The notes under the pieces were generated by a model. The model was given only the letters and a program-made list of their open reading frames with translations. It was not told the DNA's origin and made no database searches. Below are positions 1-13,400 of a DNA stretch of 64,000 nucleotides, piece by piece. Source of the stretch: Antedon bifida (Eukaryota > Echinodermata > Crinoidea > Comatulida > Antedonidae). The DNA is taken from NCBI GenBank assembly GCA_963402885.1, contig OY727099.1:10714001-10778000 (forward strand), in the 5' to 3' direction. Both the position numbers and the translations under genes were made by a program. Within the stretch, counting starts at the first letter, position 1. Each line of letters starts with the position of its first letter.

Positions 1-1694
1 ATAATGGTCTAAAAGCAAATTGGGAGATAATCACAGCAATTTGTCCAAAACACACACTCGTAGCGTATGAAAACTACCTACTAATTAAGCCCTAGATGCA
101 TCTGAGCAACTAAATTAATCACTTCCAAATTAACTCGACTAATGTACACGAAGCATGTCCTCTAACATGGTAATTGAAATCAAATAAACTTACAAAATCT
201 TCTCTAATTGAATGAAAAAGAAAATGCTAAAAAATGTCCACAAGCTTACAACATCGACACAAAAGAAATAGGAACTCATAATAATAATTATAACCAGAAT
301 CATACTTAGGCCTACTCGTAAAACCAAATCAAATGTTTCCTTATTTGCTTAAACAACATAAAATGTATCGTATAATGTTTGATTAGTGAGGCTATACGAG
401 GCCAAATATTGACATCTGTAAAAAGGAGGACATTGTATAAAATAGGCTTAAAATAAATTAATATTTGGCTAGGCCTAGAAGTGAGTCGATGGTGAGCACT
501 GGTGTGTGTGGACTTACCCTTAATACTTGCTACTCAGCAACAAAACTTGTAGCCTATCTTGAGTGACTGAAAGAGAGGACAATAAAGCAAGCAACAAATA
601 TTATGTTAACCACTTCTTTGATACTTAAATTCTACGTCATAAATCATACATTTTTTCTTTGACAATACCGTGCCATAACCAAAGATGTTAATAAGTCTAC
701 CAATACAGTATGGCCTACTCTATTTCATACTGAGTTTTAGCTTTGATACTTAAATAACTTTAGGCCTACCAATACTTGTTCATATTGACTTTGACTTTGA
801 CACTTAAATTATTCTAGCATTACAACAAATATATTTACTTACCTTGTCTTTCTCCTCCAATTCATCAATTGTGTCATTTTGTACGTGTTATTTTTCCATA
901 TATCCATAACTACCAAACCTCTGACATAATACCGTTATCATTGAGTAAATGTAGATAGCCTTAACCGTTACTTAATCGATCTAAAACCTATACACACAAC
1001 AAAGTATTGAATTTGATCTTTAGACTTTTGATAAATAGAGGGCTAGACATATGGCATTTAACTAATTAGCTTATTGGGCAATCATAGAAAATCTTTTATA
1101 AATGTATTTAATTTGTTAACACTTTAAGTGTATTTTTTATAATGATTTTTCCTAATAAATTCCAATCAAATCAAACTGATTTTCCGAATCGTATGATGAA
1201 CACAACAGCAACCATTTTATTTATAACGTCACAGACGCATGATCCAAGAGAATTTTCTTTTAATTATTAAAACAAATATTGTATACTTATAATTATTTCT
1301 TCATTTTATAAAGATGGATACTTATTCATGATTTTATTACTTCATTTTATACGCGAGAGAGAAACTCGCCTATTATAATATGAAGGATAAACTTTAATCT
1401 ATCGTGCTTATAAACCGAGTATCGCTTGAGGTTGGAGTGGAATAGAAAGGGTTTCAATCCTGGCAAAGGCAAGCACGTACCACCAAGCGCAACAACATTG
1501 TTGGAGGTTTCAATATATAGATTGAAATCAATTGAAAACAAATCATTTGTTGTATTCACATCTTAATAGTCTAAATAAGAACACTTCATTGATTATTAAA
1601 GGGTACTTAGAATATCGATTGGGCCACTTAAGCACCATGCTGCTCTTATTGGAAATCGATACACTACGTGTCTGCGTCTTAATCACCCTTATAC

Positions 1695-1796
1695 GTGGTT
1701 CCCACTAGGACGAAGAGATTTGACCAATCACAAGCGATTATTCGAACTGTCGCTTGTGATTGGTCAGCGTCCTTGCGTTGCGTCCTAGTGGGAACC
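1695..1796. mobile_element. MITE-1 copy, short palindromic form
   Basis: Near-perfect inverted repeat about 100 bp long. It opens GTGGTTCCCACTAGGACG and closes CGTCCTAGTGGGAACC, with central arms around ATCACAAGCGA and TCGCTTGTGAT. TA flanks both sides, which fits a Tc1/mariner-type target duplication (inference). No coding capacity. Confidence 0.8.
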
Positions 1797-2265
1797 TAGA
1801 AAATAAGAAGGTATATTTACGCTACTTTGATATAGGCCTATGTTATATCGAAGAAAAGAGTCTTTCCATGTACGATGGTTATGGAATAAATAAAGTTGAT
1901 TTGATTTGTCATGCGTTCGCACAATAAAATATATTACAAGTGAAGTGATACTCGACAATAAAGTTCATAGCCGAAGAATGAGGACGGAGCTGCTCGGTAG
2001 ATTCTCATGCCGGAGGGAGGAGGAGATGAGGGACTAAAACGGTAGATTGGTGCGTTCTATTTCCATCACAGATAATTACAAGAGATTAGTGAGATACATT
2101 TGACAATAGTACATAATGACCTCTCGATATCGATATTGTATTATCATGGAAATCATAGTATTATCAAATACTAACAAACTTCTAATCAAATAAATGCAAT
2201 TATGTATTTGTTATCTAAATTTTATTTAGGTTATTAATGTAAACATTGACAAATAAGAATACATG

Positions 2266-2400
2266 TTAAGCTCTGTCTACACTATTAAACTTTATGTGAC
2301 AACAACATGTGATGTGCCCATAGAAACGATGATATTACTAGCATATTTTGGGCATAAAACTACCCTATTTAGGAACATCATTTTTTGGTCAAACTAGCTT
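2266..2400. mobile_element. MITE-2 copy, degenerate right end
   Basis: Begins TTAAGCTCTGTCTACACTAT and contains the family words TTTATGTGACAA and ATGTGATGTGCCCAT. The right end is decayed around TTGGTCAAACTAGCTT. Confidence 0.6.
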
Positions 2401-3469
2401 CATTTATTAATGTAAATATCAACAACGAAGCATTCAAATTGCTGATAGATGTGCCGAAGCTTTGTATTCTCTCAGTCAAAATGTATTAGGAATTGTGTTG
2501 GTTTAATTCTAAACAACATTTATTTTTTCTTCAAAATCAAGAATTCGATAATAATAATAATATGGCATATAGACAATGAAGAAGCAGAAGCAGCAGGGCA
2601 AATTAATAATAACTGTCATATAAACAATTAGTTAGTGTACAAAAGTACAAACACGCAATATCAAAGTAACAGGCAAAAGAAACAACGAAACAATCTTGAT
2701 AGAAGATACAAACAACTGGTTGTTTGTTCTGTTCGGTGGTATTGTTGCTGCTTCGGCTATGAGGAAAAGTTGGTGACGACATGAAAACGACGCGCGCGTA
2801 AAGTAGATACAAATGCGCGCATTAACTATACGGTTTCTGAACGTGGTCATGTGATTGAGTCATTTTGGTCTCCAAGTGATCGAAAATATTGCCTATCGGG
2901 TTTTAATTAACTATCTTCAATTTCCAATAGTTCATTAATTTAAAACTTCATTAGGAGTTACGGTTTCCTTCGTACAATTAATTCTTAAAAACGAATATTC
3001 CTATCAACAAAAACGATACTCGAAATCAAATTTCAACATTAATTCATTACTCAATTTTCTAACAATCTATCGACGAATATTCATGTTTAAAAGAACAATA
3101 TTATTATACAAGCAGAGTATACTAATCAAATCGCTTGCCATGTGGGTAGGCCCTGAAAACTTCTCAACACATTTTCATTAAACTAAGTGGTTTTGTGATG
3201 AACAAGCTAGAATTAGAACTCTATCTAAATTAAGAGCAAGAGGTTAGATTATAAGTATTAGGCCTAATTGCTGTGCCAAGTTAATTGATGATTATCTAGG
3301 AAAAAAAAGTACTCAATATAAAAATGGTAAAATAATTTATTCAAAAATAATAAAAGAAAAATAATAATTTCGTGCCATTATGGTAAAGATACACATCCTT
3401 AATCATCGTTTTTATTCTGGATAGAACAACTAAAATTAAAATGAAAAGAAAAAGTCCAAAAGATAATGA

Positions 3470-3573
3470 TTGGTTCTCATTAGGACGTAAGCGCAATTCA
3501 GTTCAAATAATCCATGTGATTGTCAAATTACTTGCGTTGCGCTTACGTGCTTACGTCCTATAGGAATCTTAAG
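3470..3573. mobile_element. MITE-1 copy, diverged
   Basis: Inverted repeat from TTGGTTCTCATTAGGACGTA to TTACGTCCTATAGGAATC, with the family core TTACTTGCGTTGCGCTTACG. More diverged than most copies in the window. Confidence 0.6.
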
Positions 3574-4362
3574 CAACGGTACATACGGTATTGTAACTCC
3601 ACGCTTTCAAAACCAAAATGAATATGGTTTACCATTGCCGCAATGCTATTTTCACATTTAAAAAAAACAGTCATAATAAAAAAGACAAAGAAAATGGATT
3701 GAAATTAGAACGTAGAGATTTAGCGAATTTTAAATTAAATAATTTAATTATATTGTACTGTTTTTTAAAGTTAATTTTTTTTAATTCAAAATTCTAACAA
3801 GTTTTTGAGGTCGATATCTTCTATAATTTAATACTATTACAAAATCCAATTACCAGCACTACACCATCTAAATCTTAGTATTTGTGTACAATATATCTCT
3901 ATGGTAACGCATAAACAACTATATCCAACCGTCAGTAGGTTGAACAACGCATGCGCAGTGCACTTTATGTACTTAAACATTCTCTGAATGAAGTTTCATT
4001 TAGTGATCTAAATTTTACAGACAAATGAGGATCTTGAGTCCATCAATCAGCCTGCGGTAGTATCATCTGTATGTCACGGCAGGCGTGGATGCTTTTCAGG
4101 TGTAAAAGGTCGCATTGTGAAAATGGTAGGTTTACATTATGTTTCTATTCTACTTGAGTGCTTGCTCTGATATATATTTTAACAATCAATGTATTCTATC
4201 TAATAGTTTAGACCGGTGTACAATCGGTTGGATGTTTCGTCCGGTTTATGCCTCTAAGGAAGGGATTGATACCGATATGTTTCTGTCATACTCAATGAAT
4301 AATCATCCTTCAAATGTGAATATACAATTTTATAAATCGGTACAAAGGAATCCATGACAAGA

Positions 4363-4535
4363 ATTATTACTTAATATTATTATAAATCAAGATAATTAAA
4401 GCATCGGACATCAACATTATCGACTCTCTATATTCATTCAGGGGGAAAATGGCAAAAGGCTTCCTACTTTCTAGGAGTGTTATGCTTTATTTATTAATTA
4501 TCTTGATTTATAATAATATTAAGTATCAATTCTTG
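4363..4535. repeat. Long hairpin, probable MITE
   Basis: Two arms of about 45 bp are near-perfect reverse complements: ACTTAATATTATTATAAATC at 4373 on the left and GATTTATAATAATATTAAGT at 4508 on the right. A spacer of about 75 bp separates them. The outer ends read CAAGAATT and AATTCTTG. I saw no other copy of these arms in the window. Confidence 0.7.
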
Positions 4536-5340
4536 TTTTATTCGTTTTATGTTTGATATGTTTATTCTACAATTCTGTTGTTAATTAAGGTGTTTCATTA
4601 GGGACCACAGTGGAAATAAGTTTCTTTTTGTACTTTTCTGTGTTTTTATCCTTGATTGATTCTCTTGATCATCAGAATAAGAATGTTTTTTAAATATTAT
4701 AAAAACATAAAACGGTCATAACGTTTGGTCAAGAATCAAGTTTTGTTATAAATATGGAAATTTAGCGTTATTTTGTTTATTTATTTTCTCGTTATATCAA
4801 AACTTCTTAGAAAATTATATTTAGAATCACGACCGTTTGATCTTTAAGAGGAGAATAAACAAAAGCCGTATTAAACGTCGTTAAGTCAAACCTATGGCCT
4901 CTATAAAAACTTGAATAGCTCATCCATTGTATATTGGTTGTACATTAACTAAACATAAAATGTATTTCTATTAAAATACACTACCTCTACTAATTTCTTA
5001 ATAATAATTGATGAATTGTAAATTATCGTAGGCGTCTATTCGTTATATTTATGAACATCCATTTACAGGAAGAATTAGGCTAAAAAGGGACAGAAGACAT
5101 TTACAAGAATGACTCTATATGGCCGCATAATAATCAATATAGAAACACCCTTTTGTGTTTCCTTCCAATTACTTTGTGGTTGTTGTTGTTTTTTCTTTTG
5201 TTTGTGTGGATCTGATGTTTTGGGCAATAAAGAATAAAATTAAGAAAGACATGCCTCTTAAATATTAACTATTTGACTTATATACAAATTTAAGGATTTT
5301 CCGTAAGTGGTACCGTATTCATTTAGGAGAATTTATTTAA

Positions 5341-5551
5341 TTTGTTAGTGTTTCTCTTATACTCCCATTTCCACATACCAGAGTTAACGGTAAGCGGTAA
5401 AGGGTAAACGGAAAACAAAAATATAGAATCTATAATGTTTTCTATAATCTGTTTTATACCATTTATCAAAACGCGAAGCGGACGGGCGTTTGCCGCTCGT
5501 CTGTGTAAATTGGCCTAAGTTATTATTTAGTTTGTTAGTGTTTCTCTTATA
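5341..5551. repeat. Direct repeat flanking a MITE-3 copy
   Basis: The 20-mer TTTGTTAGTGTTTCTCTTAT occurs at 5341 and again at 5531, followed in both places by similar sequence (CCA/ACT then CATAC). Between them lies a MITE-3 copy. The repeat is too long for a transposase target duplication, so a local duplication or a composite element is more likely. Confidence 0.7.
5383..5515. mobile_element. MITE-3 copy
   Basis: Inverted-repeat element with right end GCCGCTCGTCTGTGTAAATT and left arm TTAACGGTAAGCGGTAA. The same terminal sequence recurs at 14.8, 43.9 and 44.3-44.6 kb. Confidence 0.65.
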
Positions 5552-7062
5552 ATCACACTTCTACATACTTAATACATACACATATATATTCTATAATATA
5601 CATTCTATGTTGTTCCTTATTACCATTTGCACACATTGGTAAATTGGACTTTATAGTGCGAAAATGGTGAATATGACCACTTGACTATTTTGTACGTTAG
5701 TACGCCTAGTATGTATGATATTTTGTCAACCGACGGCCTGGGGATTCGGAGACCCATCATTAGCAGCCATCTGCTTCACATGTTGTATATTTCGATAAGA
5801 GCATTCGTTTACATTACAATGTTCTTATCACTCATCACAAGACAAATTATGTTTTTAGTTACAAAAAAATGATACATTCAAGTTCACCTAAAGCAGACCT
5901 ATACCATGACTGTTATTAATTTAAAAAACACCGTTTTTAAAACAAATTAATCAAGTTCAAATGTTCCCAGTCGTTGCGTGTTGTATCACCGGTAAAGTAA
6001 CATTAGGTAAAGGAAACAATACTCATGGAATTGAACCGCCGTGCAACCCCAGATTCCTCTTCGAATAATTTACCGCTGACTGTGTTTCAGCTGCCGTGTA
6101 AGTAAATGGCATTATCACGTCTTTCGGATGAGATGCCGTGACGTTGGTACGAGTATCATTAGGTGATAGTTCAGTATTAAAGCTAGAAAACGCCACTAAA
6201 TGTGGACAGCAGGGCGCTATTAAACAATCGCGTATGATGGCACCAGGAAACAAAATCTCGTAATGGATAATTTATCACGTTGTGATTTTTTTTCAATTTG
6301 CGTTGCGCTTACGTCCTTTCGTTACGTCCTGGGAAGCAAGCTTAAAGAATGAAGGCGGTCACATCAAATCCATTCTGATTCCGTACGTGGTGTGAAGTCA
6401 CCAGACAGGTGTTTTTTTAAATATATATATATTTTAAGTAAAATTACACAAGTCAATTAAATACTTCTATTTATTTACCTATTGTCGTGAGCGTTGCGTG
6501 CGCGTAAATGACATTATAAGGTGAATGTGTGTGTCCTTGCAAGTGATATCTACTAATCATTGACTTCGTGTTGCAGATCATTATTCTTTCCTGTCTATGT
6601 CTGATTACCATTTTACATACATGACACTAATTACGTGCTCTGATTACGGACAGTGTCCTCAATTGTATCACGTTTTTTTAGAGATAGAGATTATCGTAAA
6701 TTTGATTTTTTTTAATGATATGGAAACAAATTCGTTTATTTTTTATTTACCACGGTCAATTTTTTTTAAAAAACAATTTATTTTTTTTAAAAACCCACGC
6801 GTACAAATAATGATGTGCATATTTTACAATGTTTCAATATGCTGGTTTTTTTTTTATAAATATTTTAATATTTTGAAATAATATGATCTAAATATCTTTT
6901 AGTGTAAACTATGTATGCACCACACACAGTATGCACGAAAGCCAGTGGAGCAGTAGCCTTAAAAAAAGAAGCAGGAGGATTGTTATACCTCCCTGAATGA
7001 AGTTTGCTCCTAAATGGAAGGAGAAGAAATCATTAAAATTGTCTTTAAAAGAAATGTGTAGA

Positions 7063-7173
7063 TTTACACTGTAATACTACTATTTGGCTATTTACACTGT
7101 AATACTGCTATTTGGCTATTTACACTGTAATACTGCTATTTGGCTATTTACACTGTAATGCTGCTATTTGGCT
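7063..7173. repeat. 28-bp tandem repeat, four copies
   Basis: The unit begins TTTACACTGTAATACTGCTA and ends TTTGGCTA. Four head-to-tail copies differ by single bases. There are no spacers between units, so this is a minisatellite and not a CRISPR array. It lies about 370 bp upstream of the first coding exon of the cyclase gene. Confidence 0.9.
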
Positions 7174-7463
7174 CATGATTTATTTATTTAATCACATTAC
7201 ATCAACAAGAAGTTCTTAAATAAATTACGTAACGTTTGCATAATGTCTTCATTGAAATCAGTCATAGATAATGAATTCCTCTTCAATGAAATTTATACGA
7301 TAATGTATACAATGACACCACCTGAAGACAAAACAAAAATGAACTATCCATATTCTTGACTAAAAAAGTGTAATTTATTCAAAATGATACAGTTAAGCAT
7401 CTACTAAGGATAATATTTAAATAAATTGTTATCTTTTGATGCTTCTAATTTACATTTTTTCAG

Positions 7464-10400
7464 ATGTGCTATTTATAACCAAATCTGCTCAAGAGAATCG
7501 TTAAAGCATTAGTGTACGTTGACTGTGACGATCGACTGCAATCATGTATGGGCTGCTGTTGGAAAGTATTCATGATATGATAAAAGGAAGATATGGAGAA
7601 GAAAAATGGCTGGAAATTAGGAGTAAAGCAGAAATTGACGAGCACATATTTGTCACCCATGATATTTATAGTGAAAGAATAATTCCACAAATCTGTCGAG
7701 CAGCTAGCTCGATACTGGACATTGAACTGGATGAGTTTATGTCAGAAAGCGGAAGATATTTTGTCAATTTTGTGGGAAATTATGACTATGATCGTCTGCT
7801 CGGGTGCCTGGGCCGAAACATGAGTGATTTCTTAAACGGACTCGACAACCTCCACGAATACATCCGGTTCAGCTACCCAAAGCTTAGGCCCCCCAGTTTC
7901 TTTTGTACTGACGAGAACGAAAACGGGCTAACTCTTCATTATCGGTCAAAGCGACGGGGCTTTCTTCGCTATGTGACGGGACAGATTATCGAAGTGGGAC
8001 GAAATTTCTACGACATCGAAATAGATGTTCAAATTGTAAGCTCTGAATATAAAGGCGGGATGCAGTCTGTGACGTACTTATTAAGCTTTGATAATTCAAA
8101 TTACCGTAAGAATGCTGGTACGGTGTCGAGGTTTATGGAGAGGGCACCCGACCTACACCCTACGCATTTGTTTAACATATTCCCATTCCACATTGTCTTT
8201 GACGATTCCATGACCATACAGAATGTTGGTAAGTATATACTATAATTATATTTTCAATTAATTTTTATTTTTATGTTGAATCAATAATATATAATAGTTT
8301 AACCATTAAAAGTAAAGGCAAGTTAAAAAGGGGATGATATAAAATAAAAATAAATCATAAAAAATAAATAATAATAAAAAAATAAAATAAAATAAATAAA
8401 AATAAAAGATATGTTGTTGTGATTGGTCAAATTACTTGCGTTGCGGGTACGTGTTTTCGTGTTTCGCGCTATAGAGGTTGGAGGACCACCTCAAGTTAAA
8501 ATCTGGCGCAAAAAAAAACAACACAACACTTATAGATAATTTAACTTATAGATTAAACAGTATCAAAGTAATTTTTATCCAACAGAATCTATAATAATCT
8601 TGAATACTTGTGACGAATAAATGTATTTGTATAAAAAAAATAATAATAAATGTTATTTTCTACTAGGCGCCGTCCTTCATTCCGCAATCCCATACCTCGT
8701 GGGCAAGCCTCTTGATCAAGAATTCGAACTGATTCGACCCTTGCTTGATTTCTGCTGGGATTCGGTATGCTATTCTTTGTTATAGTTTGAAACGAAACGA
8801 AACATATAAAGTTACTGCATAGTGCTCTATTTATTCTTAACTTTATCTTTAAATTTCTACACAATACATGTTGATTAAGTATGGTAATTAATTGATACAA
8901 ACAACAAGATAAATCAATTAGTTCAATCAGTAATTTTCCAAAAATAAAATTACGTCGCTTGAGAATGTAATTGAAAAGGTTTTGTAATGTATAAAATGCA
9001 ATTGTATTTTTAAAAATGTATATGAATGTAAATGTGGTTTCTTTTTAACATCAAAATAATCTTAGCCTATGTATATACTGTTTAAAAGAGATGTATTTTT
9101 TTTTTTTAGCAATATACCTTATAAATAAGAGAAATATATAAATGTGCATATATATATAATATTATATTTATAACTGTCAGAGAACTATAATAAAAGTGGG
9201 ACGAACCCACACAAGACAAAAAAAAACCAAAAAAATGTATAAAATGCAATTACGAATATATATATATACAAATCATTCCAATTGTTGTTGATGTGTTGTC
9301 TTTACTATGGCAGACCGTATAGACTAAACAGCGATGAATGCAATGAGGTTTTTCAATGCATTTTACCCATATTTTATAACATTTTATTATGTTTATATAT
9401 ATACGTGACAAGAAGGACAATTTTCGAGCCAGAGTGCTTGATGAAATAAGGAATTGAATTGAATTGAGCTAGAAGATCTCCTCAAAACAGACAAGTCGGA
9501 TAGGCCTATAATAAGTAAAGATTATGTGTATAATATCGTAGTAGTGTCAACATTGACAGCCGTGTGTTATGCAATTCAAGTTAATATCATAGCACTAACA
9601 AGGTCTAAAAGGTGATATAAACATTGACGGACACAAATGTCGTTCTTTTTTATCATGATTACTACGCAGCTATTGAGTCTAACAGTACTTCTGTAGGCTA
9701 CGTGTCGGCCATATATTTCTGAGCATGCGCAGAAAGATTTTGTAGCTATGCAGTAGATGCGTGGCGCGTATTGAAAACTAAAGGACTCCATTAGTAGAAG
9801 ACGATTTTGAACAACAAGCCAATTTGTAAAATACATTTACTTTACAATGCTAGATTTAATGAAAAAGGCTAATAATTGGCATTGATAATAATGAGAATAA
9901 TAGATGCTTAGGCTTAATTACTCTAATTATTTCCTTCTAATATACTTGGATTTATTTATGTCTTACGTTTTCAAATTTCTTTGATTAGAATTTTAACGTT
10001 CTTCGTTGTTTTTTTAAAAAAAAATAGATTTTCAATTTTACTGACTATTAAATCACTAAAACCATAAATGAAAAAGTATCGTTTGTAATCAATAAGTGAG
10101 GAACAGGATGATGAAAGAGAGCGAAGGATGACATTTTAATTTTAATGGATCAGTAATCTAAGTTTATTGTTGACGAAAAAAATACAATAATAAACTTTGA
10201 CCTTAACACATGTTTGGCATGTTGTGCAGGTTAGGGAGGTCAGACAATATTGTCATAAAATGTATTCATGAATTTGCTTTTCCTTCATCCAATCTACGTA
10301 GTAGATGGATGAAGCTACTGTATTGTTCTAACCACGTGACTATATAACGTAGGTTTTTTTTTTTTTTATATATCTACATATAAATATATATATGTGTATT

Positions 10401-13400
10401 CGTTATATTTGTAATTATGTACACTTATTTGTTACTGAACTATGGAGAATTTTTTTTCCGAAATAAAAGATGAATGAATGAATATCATAGTGGTGTCCCG
10501 GCCATGTAATACACTTTACTCATTGTTGACAAGTTTCAGGAGTAAAGGTTATATTTTTAAAGGAATTCTTTCGATTTGCTAAAGCATTTAATATCTACCA
10601 AGTCTTTCTCTTTCAAAACTTTACAGTAATATGTTTTTCTTGCATTTTTAAGAATACTAGTTAGTTTTTATTTCTATATGTTTTATATGTTCGCTAAAGT
10701 TAGGACTTGATACCTAAGAAACTGTTTATACAAGTTGTTTTTTCTCCTATTCCATTTTTGTTTGAAGTTATATTTTTCAAACAATTTCTGAATCGGACAT
10801 GGATTTCTGACACTGACATAAAGAAGTTTTATTTAGTGGAGCTGTAGCTTGTTGTTTAACATGCTTGCCTTGCAATCCCAAGGTCCGGGGTTCAATCCTG
10901 ACCTAGTGCCAGGGTTGTAACTCACGACTCTTTCAACTCCACTAAGCAATGAGACTAGTTTGTAAGAACGATAAATTATAAAATAGTTTATCCATCACGA
11001 GTTTGTGCTCGCTGTTGGATGCGTATGAAAAAAAATTGTCTTCGAAATTGTTGGTTGAAATCTTCATTTCCTGTTTTTTTTTCTTTTTTTTTTAAATCAA
11101 ATATTAGTCCAGAATGAATCGGTTTCCTATTTTTACTCTACTTTGTAAATTTATATAGAAAATATAATTTTTTTTCTCTAGGTAATCATGCACGTAAATA
11201 ATGTATTTGAACTAGCTGCAACGACTTTGATTCGAAAAAAACAATCAAAAGGTCGGAAGTCTACAGGTAATACAAGTTAGTTACTATCGTATGGCACGCT
11301 CACTAAAACAAAAAAACTAAACGATTGCTGAAAAAATAGGATTGACATACTCTACTCTATAAATTAACCGACTGATATACTGACCCACTGAACAATTTAT
11401 ATACTAACCGAATAAAGGGTATTTCACACCTGTTCCGACACGGTTCTGATCCGGCGCCGGTAAATCAGATCGAACGCCAATGTTTCGTTTTCACGACGCT
11501 CCACGCGGCTATGCGCAAATCGATATGCGCGTAGCCGCTTGAACACGAAACATTGACGTTCGATTTGCAGGGTGCCGGAACAAGTGTGAAAGAACCTTAA
11601 CTGTACTAATACAGTGCCGTAAGTAATAATGTATCAATATTCATTTTTCAGCAAGCTCAAGAAAGGACAGCAAGGAGAGCAGAAACTCTAACGACTCATG
11701 GTCAGGTAATTACGTCACAAATCAATTTATCCTAAATAATCGAAATATCGAAAAGACTGTCTTTGTTTCAAATTAACTATTAATGTCATCATCAGTAACA
11801 TCAAGGCAATCATTAGATAGCTTTAGAATTTATTCATTACAATATTGAATATATATATTAATAATAAATAATTATTATTACTATTTTTATTTGTTTTTTT
11901 AATACAATAGACGCCCTCACTTTGGAAATGAACCCACGTCGAGTTCGCCTCAAGGGTCAAATGCAGTTTATAGAGGAATGGGATGCCATGATTTTTCTAT
12001 GTACACCTGTGTAAGTATTACAATATAGTTTCATTTTGAAAAGCCTATGTTCTAGACGGCGACGATTCGACTTAATATTGGTTTTTAAAGATAAACATTT
12101 TGACACACCTGGCGTTTCATACGTATAGTACTTACAGAAAAATCGAAACGCCAAATGGAAAACTAAGAACAAAATAAAGACAATAATTTAAGATTACGAA
12201 TCATATGTCTAATTGCAAGGGTTCATGATAATTGTAAGGAAATACTCATTATCATTAATAATTCTACCATTTTTATGGAAGAAAATATGAGATACGATTC
12301 AATTTTTATTCTGTCCTTGTCCTTGAAATTGTTTTAATGCTAATTTTCCCCTCATCGTTTCAATCTTGACTAACTGCTGTACATTACACTATAAATAATC
12401 AACTAAGACGAAATAAGCCGTTGGCATTGACAATATTATAAATTAAAGATTATTTGAACAGATAGTTAATACTTTACTAAGATTAATAGAGCCAATTTAA
12501 ATCAACGGGAAGGTTAAAAACAATAGTATTTCATTATTTACGTTTTAGTACGCATGCGTTCAAATGATGATAAATATAGTACAGTTTAATTACACGCGCG
12601 CGTCAACTTTGTGTTGGAGGTAAAAACTTGTTTTAACATCTTTTTATAGAATGGAAAATATAGATACAATGGCTGCCGCAGGATTGTATGTGAACGACTT
12701 TAGTATGCACGATTCGAGTCGTGATCTCATTCTAGCTGGAACCCAGCAATCTACAGAGTTAAAAATGGCACTCGACCAGGTATGTCATGTATTTGTTATT
12801 TATATTCAAATTGAATCAAAGCTACATTCACGTCACTTGATCCGTTTCACGGAACGGAAGACGGCGCCGTTCAATTCTGTATTAGATTTTCAATTGTCTA
12901 ACAACACGATGTATGTTTTAATGCAAATTACTGGAATTGTGGCGTTCCATACAACAACATAGACATGTATATTTCAATAATGTTACTGTTTATTTAGGAA
13001 CAACGTAAGAGTGCGCAATTAGAAGAAAGTATGAGAAAACTAGATGTCGAAGTTAAGAAAACAGATTCTTTGTTGTATCAGATGATACCAAAACCGGTGG
13101 CGGAAAAACTTCGAAAGGGAGACTCTGCTACCAGTACGTGTGAGGTAGGAGGACTAAATAAGGATTGTCTTTTCCCAAATTCTCTCGAGACTGATATACG
13201 ACGAACATTACAGGGTACACTTGCGCGCGCGTGTATGAACACTCATTTAACGCGCATTTTTACGTTGATCGTCTGAATTTTTGTTTATTTAGGTATTTCC
13301 GTGTGTGACCATTTTATTCAGTGACGTTGTAGGCTTTACAACAATTTGTTCACGTATTACACCGATGGAGGTGGTAGCCATGTTGAACAGCATGTACACA

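Larger units (their letters stand above)
1..7463. other. Gene-poor 5' flank of the guanylate cyclase gene
   Basis: No coding region could be supported here; the reading frames present are short, AT-rich and without similarity I recognise. The stretch holds MITE-1 copies near 1.7 and 3.5 kb, a MITE-2 copy near 2.3 kb, a hairpin element near 4.4 kb, a MITE-3 copy near 5.4 kb flanked by a direct repeat, and a 28-bp tandem repeat at 7.06 kb. The promoter and first non-coding exon of the downstream cyclase gene should lie in here, because the first coding exon is preceded by a splice acceptor (TTTTTTCAG ending at 7463), but I could not place them. Confidence 0.6.

Noticed and set aside
6023..6253. 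76-codon minus-strand frame with balanced composition
   Set aside because: No similarity recognised, no neighbouring exons, and the frame is of a length expected by chance here.
7063..7173. CRISPR-like appearance of the 28-bp repeat
   Set aside because: Units are contiguous without spacers and the DNA is animal nuclear DNA; it is a minisatellite.
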